DNA of 64,000 nt from Blastobasis lacticolella (taxonomy: Eukaryota; Arthropoda; Insecta; Lepidoptera; Blastobasidae): assembly GCA_905147135.1 (NCBI GenBank), contig LR990046.1, positions 13,298,501 through 13,362,500 of the forward strand, read 5' to 3'. Below are positions 58,401-64,000 of this stretch, one piece after another (position 1 is the first letter of the stretch; each line of letters starts with the position of its first letter). The notes beneath the pieces are model-generated. The model did no database searches, had not been told where the DNA came from, and saw nothing but the letters and a program-made list of their open reading frames with translations. A program made the position numbers and the translations under genes.

Positions 58401-58913
58401 CCCCGCTGGTCTAGGGATAGTGCTGTGACGGTTTACGGTACCTATACCTTAGAATACAATTTAAAAATATTTTTAGTTATATCTTATCTTGTGTTAAGTT
58501 TGAAAGGCTTGAGACAATTTAAATAACCAAGAATGAAAGATACCTATTTGATGTTTCGTTTAAAAAATGTGATATTCATGGGACTTTATGTAAATGCATC
58601 TGTGACTACATTCTTGTAGAACTTATTTTTATATGCATATCTGTAGAGTTATGAAAGATTAATAGGAAAAGGTAGTAGTGTAGGAGTATTCATAAGTAAA
58701 TTAAATCCATGTCATAATGTACCTAATATTTTCATTTTCTCTTATGTTAGTGAAGATTATTTTTAACCTGATTTCATTTATTTTATAGAAATATATTAAT
58801 TAAAGTAGTATATTATCAAACAGTTCAAGGCCCATTTTTTAATTACACCAATCGCACAATCTCTCGTACAGTAGGCTACGCTATGACCATCTTGTTTTAC
58901 GCTTTCGCTACTA

Positions 58914-59139
58914 TATAACCCGCGTCATGAAAGAAGAGACTTGTCAAATGGCAGTGGAGGGGATTTCGCGCAGGTATAGCTAGTGTCAAATAAGAAGACT
59001 TGGCGGTTCACGTGGTCCGACTTGCGCTATCCCCTCCACTGCCATCCGACAAGTCTCTTCTTTCGTGACGCGGATTATAATCGTATACAGCACAAGTCGA
59101 ACCACGTGACCCGCCAAGTCTCTTCTTATTTGACACTAG
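58914..59139. repeat. Interleaved inverted repeats (A-B-A'-B')
   Basis: A 58,914-58,964 pairs with A' 59,029-59,079 (51 bp, about five mismatches; GGCAGTGGAGGGGAT / ATCCCCTCCACTGCC). B 58,980-59,024 pairs with B' 59,093-59,139 (CTAGTGTCAAATAAGAAG / CTTCTTATTTGACACTAG). Because B lies inside A-A' but B' lies outside, the two cannot both fold as simple nested hairpins. A and B share AAGAAGAGACTTG-like cores. Confidence 0.8.
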
Positions 59140-59144
59140 TTGTA

Positions 59145-59380
59145 ATGCGCTGATTACATTTGACTAAATTCAGAAGCAAAAAGAGTGAGAGCAAATCAAA
59201 GTGAAATGTATTGCTCATAGGATAAGGTCCATTTTTGTATCACTTATATTAAGTTACGTGTCGCTCCGCTTTTCAAAAGCCGTGATACAAAAATATACCT
59301 TATTTGATGAGCAATACGTTCCACTTTGATTTGCTCTCACGCGTTTTGCTTCTGAATTTAGTCAAATGTTATCAGCGCAT
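59145..59380. mobile_element. 236-bp fold-back MITE
   Basis: Arms 59,145-59,244 and 59,282-59,380 are inverted over about 100 bp (ATGCGCTGAT ... TTCAGAAGCAAAA at the ends) with a 37-bp centre. It follows directly on the A-B repeats. Part of its end is found at 39.88 kb. Confidence 0.8.
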
Positions 59381-60388
59381 AAGTACTAAAAGCAAGTAAG
59401 CAAAAAAGATGGGTAGGGAGCAATCCTTACATTACTCGTTTACCTTCACTCGAAGTATGGTACTTACATTTTGCATGCGTCATGGTCACGAGTTACTACT
59501 TACAGCAGACAGAAGTCCCGTGCGACCACTGTTAAAAAAATACATTTTTTTTCTATCTAATCATCATCATCATCCTAGCGTTGATCCCAATTATACTCCC
59601 GCGTGCGCGCAAGGACCCGGTGTCCGCAGTCCGCCGGGCCTGCCTTCCTACTTTTATTTGTCCACTTCGCTCGATCTTCAGCATCCTTGGTGTTGAGTTT
59701 GTTGCCCCAAAACACCGAAAGACAAAATGGAAAGGAACTTTACTATCTGCCAATTTCGACGTGGTCTGTTGATTCTCGAGATGGTTATGTTATGTACTTA
59801 CTAGTGGACCCGGCGCAACTTCGTTCGCGTACACCTACTTTGCCCCTACCTACACTTTTTTCTTACTTGTAAACCATCCTCTTGAATCACTCTATTGTTG
59901 CAAACCGATATGTAGTTTAATATATCTCAGCGTACCTACATAGATACATCATACACATATCGATACTTAGGGACAGAAGGCGGAAAGCGACTTTGTTCTA
60001 TACAAAGTCGACTTTGTTTTGCGCTCGGATGGAGTCAAAAATTAAATTTATGGCGGCCAAGAACGACTACAAGAAACCCTGGTAGACCAAAGGCAAGATG
60101 GTCCACTTCACCAGGACCAGGACGATGTGGATGTGGGAGAACTCCTGTCGATCAGAATGGAAAAAGCTGGGGGAGGCAAATGTCCAAAGTTGTACAGCGA
60201 AATGCTCATGACAGATTTACTATTTTACGATGTTCCCGCTAGGCTAAGGGCGTGTGCTGCATTGAGCGGGACCCGTGTTAGGGCGTCCACATTGCTGACC
60301 TTTCAGGGATTCCGTCGCGTGCGCCACGTACTCAACCCGCACAGGAATAGAATAATCTTAAAATAGTGAGAGGTAATGAATTAATTAT
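59381..60388. other. Intergenic with LINE-tail relics
   Basis: 59,568-59,690 (minus) is an RTE-type tail ending in ATGATGATGATG. 60,030-60,130 has GGTAGACCAAAGGCAAGATG, perhaps a GRPKARW-type RT end. 60,127-60,366 is an 79-codon plus-strand frame without known relatives. Confidence 0.35.
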
Positions 60389-60749
60389 TAAGAGCGTCGG
60401 CGGCCGGGCGGTTGAGTATCCGACTCGTAAGCGAGAGGTACTGGGTTCGAATCCCGCTGCGACCATGTACCAATGACTCTTTTCTGAGTTATGTACATTA
60501 GTTCAATTCTAACCGATGCTCTTACGGTGAGGGAAAACATCGTGATGAAACCTGCAAATTCAGGCAACTCAATTTGTAACCATGATCCAATCTGGTTAGG
60601 TTCCCCGGGTAGCAGGGTCGCGGAGGTCAGATGGTAGTCGCTCCACTGTAAATACCTGATCGCCAAATCCTGGATCGTGGTCAAGGCGGACCCCGGGCCC
60701 TCGTCCTCGAGAGCACAACGGGGACATTAACGCTAAGATGATTATTTTT
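60389..60749 (+). repeat. Full-length tRNA-derived SINE with perfect 15-bp target duplication
   Basis: Flanked by TAATGAATTAATTAT at 60,374-60,388 and 60,750-60,764, identical. Head GCGGCCGGGCGGTTGAGTAT with a perfect B box (GGGTTCGAATCCC), body TGTACCAATGACTCTTTTCT, GTCGCTCCACTGTAAATACC, end CAACGGGGACATTAACGCTA then an AT tail. The intact duplication marks it as the youngest insertion I can date here. Confidence 0.9.
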
Positions 60750-60887
60750 TAATGAATTAATTATGGACCATCACTAGCAGGACTACTACACTATATAATG
60801 TAATTTCTTCTACCACAGGTAGAAAAAAGTCAAGACTGTCAGTGATTGTATCATATAGGTATTAATACTTACCGCGAATGGCTGTAT

Positions 60888-61037
60888 CTATACGTCAAGT
60901 CGCCGATTCATGGAATGACGAACATTTGCTAAAACGGATATACTATACCCACAGAACACGATAGAAGTGTCATCTTCGCCATTAGTACCGAAACCGATGC
61001 CGCCGTTCCCGACCCCACTATTTTTACTACTACTCAT
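60888..61037 (-). CDS. Possible first exon or short ORF, function unknown
   Basis: Minus-strand frame starting MSSSKNSGVGNGGIGFG and running about 49 codons. It lies in a locally CpG-richer patch, and a consensus donor (GCGGTAAGTATT) is found about 20 nt past its stop, as expected for a 5' exon. No continuation was found in 57.8-60.8 kb, and the three frames of the segment before the donor all contain stops, so it may be a 5' UTR with a uORF. Weak. Confidence 0.25.
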   Translation of the reverse strand: MSSSKNSGVGNGGIGFGTNGEDDTSIVFCGYSISVLANVRHSMNRRLDV

Positions 61038-61040
61038 GCA

Positions 61041-61388
61041 ACTTAATATGCACAGGCTTACGCACGCACACGCACAGTCAAACGGAGCGCGGTGATTAGT
61101 CAATCGGTCACTACCACATACACACATTGCGTTGCGTGTGTGCTGTAAATCCTCTCTGAATTTACATTTACGCTAGGGATTGACAAAATCGAATTCTTGT
61201 CGATATTAATATTTTGATATTATTATGGTATTTATTATTTAATAATAATGAATTGAAAATGTTATTATATTGAGGGGAGAGGGGGCTGAAGCCGCTGAAG
61301 GACGCATAAAGCGGAGATAGAGTAGGGGTACTGTAGATTTACCATAGGGGTATGGCATTAGTACGGCAGAGTTATGTCAGGAGTACGA
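61041..61388. repeat. AT-rich patch then GGGGTA-type low-complexity motifs
   Basis: 61,260-61,380 is rich in GGGGTA/GGGG units (AGTAGGGGTACTGTAGATTT). Related strings follow at 61,850-61,905, and the complement at 63,275-63,345. Confidence 0.35.
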
Positions 61389-61795
61389 TGTCCTGAGTGG
61401 TTCAGTGGTTAACATGCTAGTCTGTCATACAAGAGGTCCTGGGTTCAATTTCCTGCCGGGCAGAAATTGAAATTATGAATTTTAATTTCTGTTACGGGTC
61501 TGGGTGTTCTATGTATAATAAGTGTGTATTTCAAAAAAGTGTATAAGTACTATATCAGTTATCTAGCACCCATCTCAAACCATGGAGCATTTACTCTCTT
61601 GTCCACTTTGTCCTGCTACCTGCACTAGGGAGGAACTGTTCCTGGCGACTGGCCTTTGCCGTGGCCGACTACACGGCAGGTCACATCTAGGGTTTTCAAA
61701 AATTGACTCGAAAAAGAAGAAGCACCCACAGTACAAGCTTTGCTCGGTTTGAGGCTAGATGGCGCTGTGTGCATTTGTCTACGATTATTTATTTT
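61389..61795 (+). repeat. tRNA-derived SINE split by a 148-bp nested insertion
   Basis: Head TCCTGAGTGGTTCAGTGGTT and B box GGGTTCAATTTCC, body as at 29.7 kb (complement), then AGCACCCA at 61,565 followed by 148 bp of foreign sequence (61,573-61,720) and again AGCACCCA, after which the SINE resumes CAGTACAAGCTTTGCT and ends GCTAGATGGCGCTGTGTGCA. The insert holds GCCGTGGCCGACTACACGGC, a short stem-loop. Confidence 0.82.
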
Positions 61796-62100
61796 ATTTT
61801 AGTGTTAAGGTAAGGGTACAGTTATAGTATGGCAGGGTCATGGCTGATATACGGTAGGGGTACGGCAGAGGTAGGGTAGGGTTACTGATAGTGCAGAGCT
61901 AAGGTAGAGGGGGGCTAGGAGTTCGTTGAATAGGAACCACTCAAACGAAGTAGCTTCGTTCAGTATAAACTTATTTTTACCCTATTTTAAAAAAGGCATT
62001 GGGAAAGTGACAGCGTTAAATAAAATTAAACACTTATATGCATGCATAATATTATAATATAATTGTATTGGTATTACACAACACACGGTTAAAAACATAC

Positions 62101-62293
62101 ATAAGATTTTATACACCAAATTTTTTCACGCGGTATTTCACCATCTAGTAAGTATTTATTTCCAGATTTTTTCACAGCATAATCCTTTTCTCTAAAATGT
62201 CTCGAGCAAATGGTGCTGTACTTAGCAGGAATCCAATCTTCTCTACCAGTTGCTTCAATCCATTTTTCTCTTATGGCTGGCTCTTTAGGAAAA
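62101..62293 (-). CDS. THAP zinc-finger exon (partial gene or gene relic)
   Basis: On the minus strand a good acceptor (TTTTATAG) opens 193 nt that read FPKEPAIREKWIEATG, then REDWIPAKYSTICSRHF and end near LLDGEIPREK before a GTATGT donor. This is the second half of a THAP DNA-binding domain: FPK, the invariant Trp (KW), CxxH (CSRH) and a degenerate AVPT-like end (GEIPR). The N-terminal half with the first CxxC should lie in an upstream exon; a CAAC at about 62415-62430 is tempting but its frame is interrupted. No transposase catalytic region follows, so I cannot say whether this is a host gene exon or a fragment of a P-element-like transposon. Confidence 0.55.
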
Positions 62294-64000
62294 CTATAAA
62301 ATATATTAAAAAAGTAATGTACGTCATCAATATTACTACGAACAGGTGCATCCCTCGCTCAAGACGCTCAAATGGTTTGCTTCGCGTTTTTTACTTTGGT
62401 TCTACACGCCGCACAGTGCTCCACTCCCATACAAGCGATTGCTCGTAATTTAAGTCAGTCAGAAAATACCAAATACCGTTGTAAACACAGATTTACTTAT
62501 GGTTTTAAAGGTATGTGGAACAGGACACACAGGATAGTTGTTCAGTGGTTTCCACATGAGAAAATAAAAAATAAATTAAACATTATTTTCATTATCATTT
62601 ATTCGAATTTTCTGCCATTCCAAATTGTACCTACTTGTAGAAAGGGTCCATATTTTTACCAGACTGTCCATTTTTTGGTGGAAACCATACAAAACACGGT
62701 ACAAGTTGCACCTGAAAAAAGTTATGTTACGGGGCACAAATTGCCCTAAATATAATATGTTTAGCATTATAGAAGTGTAACACATTAATAAAAAAATACC
62801 ACTTTTCTGCCTGGTTTTCGAAAGTTGATATAGAAAATTAAAAGTCAACGAATACAATGACAACTTTACGATCATCTTAATTTAAAACAGTCGGTATTAT
62901 CACAATTAAAATAATATATTTTAAAAGTCCAAACCTTCTTTAGCAAGTTGCATAACTTTCACTACCATATACTTTAGTACATCAATTTTATTAAATCGCA
63001 ATCGCAAAGAAGAAAAACCCCGATTTTTCAAGTATCAATACGACAATGAATAGAGATACTTCAACTTAAAATATTTTACTGTTCTAATGAGTTTTAAGGA
63101 AAAAAAATATATTTTATTGCTCTTTAGTAAGTTGTCTTTAAAATAAAAGTAAAAGGATACCTTCGGTTTTTTTAATTACGAGCAATCTCTTGTATGGGAG
63201 TAAGGCACTGTGCGCCGTCGTAATCGACGCACATTAATTGTAAAGCAATTAACTATCGCGATTTCCTTGGTTTATAGGTACCCCACCTCTACCCCACCCG
63301 TGCCCTTACAATACCCTGCTGTACCCCTACCTTACCCCTACTAAAAACTAACATCAAAATCGGTCCACAATTGACGGAAATTTCAAGGAACACAAGTACC
63401 TACAATAAAAGTACATTCAATCGAAATAAAAATTTCCTCCTCTTTTGATGTCAATTCTACTATAGGTACAACAAATATATTATATCGATAAACAAAAAAA
63501 ATTATCGATATGGTCGGTTACTGTGCACAGCACTAGATTAGGCGCAAGGTGTCCTTGAGCGCGGGTGAATATTTTTCCTAAAATATTGATAAATACAAGG
63601 TTTTTAGACTTACCGGTGAAAAGAGATTCCTCCTTATGTTCTAGAAGCCTGATCGCTTCTGGTTTTGCAGTTAATTATTGCGCAAAATGGCATATTTTTT
63701 ACAATTTAGGCACAGCTTTTTTTTAATGCGCACTCCGCGGAATTGTGCAAGAGACTGACGGCGCGTTCGCGCCTTTTGGATGAAACTAGCTCATTTGCGC
63801 ATAGTTGTGGCGCGCCTGCACCGCCTACTTAGCTTTTCTAACTACTTATTTGTTCTATGACTATACCTATGTCTGCGATAGATATAAAATAATACACATG
63901 TTTTGGAAAACCACGGTCAGCGCGGAGGACAGGATTTATTCGTAATTAAAACCCTAATTAACAAAGAATCAACTTATTTCATTAGTGGTCGGGCTGCGAT
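62294..64000. other. Terminal region, no gene recognised
   Basis: Contains TTACGAGCAATCTCTTGTAT at 63,177, whose reverse complement with one change is at 62,430-62,450, and the CCCTACC-rich complement of the GGGGTA motif at 63,275-63,345. Small frames (for example 62,576-62,875 minus) have no family. 63,725-63,830 is CpG-richer with CGCGTTCGCG and could be a promoter outside the window's reach. Confidence 0.35.

Overview
The window is nuclear DNA from an animal with intron-containing genes, almost certainly a moth or butterfly. The evidence is the AT-rich background, GT-AG introns crowded with tRNA-derived SINEs, RTE-like and CR1/jockey-like LINE remnants with short microsatellite tails, a Helitron-type end, many small inverted-repeat elements, and insect-type genes (an inter-alpha-inhibitor heavy-chain-like protein with a clip-like tail, a secreted CULT protein). 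There is no prokaryotic gene organisation, CRISPR array, rRNA gene or functional tRNA gene.

Layout. Bases 1-12,100 are gene-poor and hold repeats, including a broken RTE-like retrotransposon on the minus strand (3.6-6.7 kb) and an array of CTCGCT-rich repeats (7.2-8.5 kb). From 12.13 to 32.73 kb on the plus strand I assembled a 21-exon gene for a secreted 987-residue protein: signal peptide, VIT domain, von Willebrand factor A domain with a MIDAS, heavy-chain C-terminal region and a six-cysteine clip-like module. Splice phases agree across all exons. From 32.8 to 42.3 kb lie LINE fragments, SINEs, a head-to-head satellite and a 15-bp perfect stem-loop.

From 42.8 to 47.2 kb (plus) a three-exon gene encodes a 418-residue Arg/Gly/Ser-rich protein with UAP56-binding-like motifs at both ends, so probably an mRNA-export adaptor. 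Converging on it, 54.86 to 48.86 kb (minus), is a four-exon gene for a secreted 170-residue CULT-domain protein that keeps the cereblon tri-tryptophan pocket and zinc cysteines. Head to head with it, 55.63-57.74 kb (plus), is an intronless 705-codon gene with a RUN domain and a Rubicon-homology zinc domain, a Plekhm1-type lysosomal adaptor without PH domains. The last 6 kb hold inverted-repeat elements, SINEs (one with a perfect 15-bp target duplication, one with a nested insertion) and a THAP-domain exon on the minus strand.

The genes look functionally unrelated: extracellular/haemolymph (heavy chain), nucleus (export adaptor), secretory pathway (CULT) and late endosome/lysosome (RUN-RH). 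The most noteworthy items are the heavy chain plus clip-like tail, the secreted CULT protein, and several complete non-autonomous elements that can be delimited from the sequence alone. All gene models are read from sequence; transcript evidence would be needed to confirm the terminal exons.
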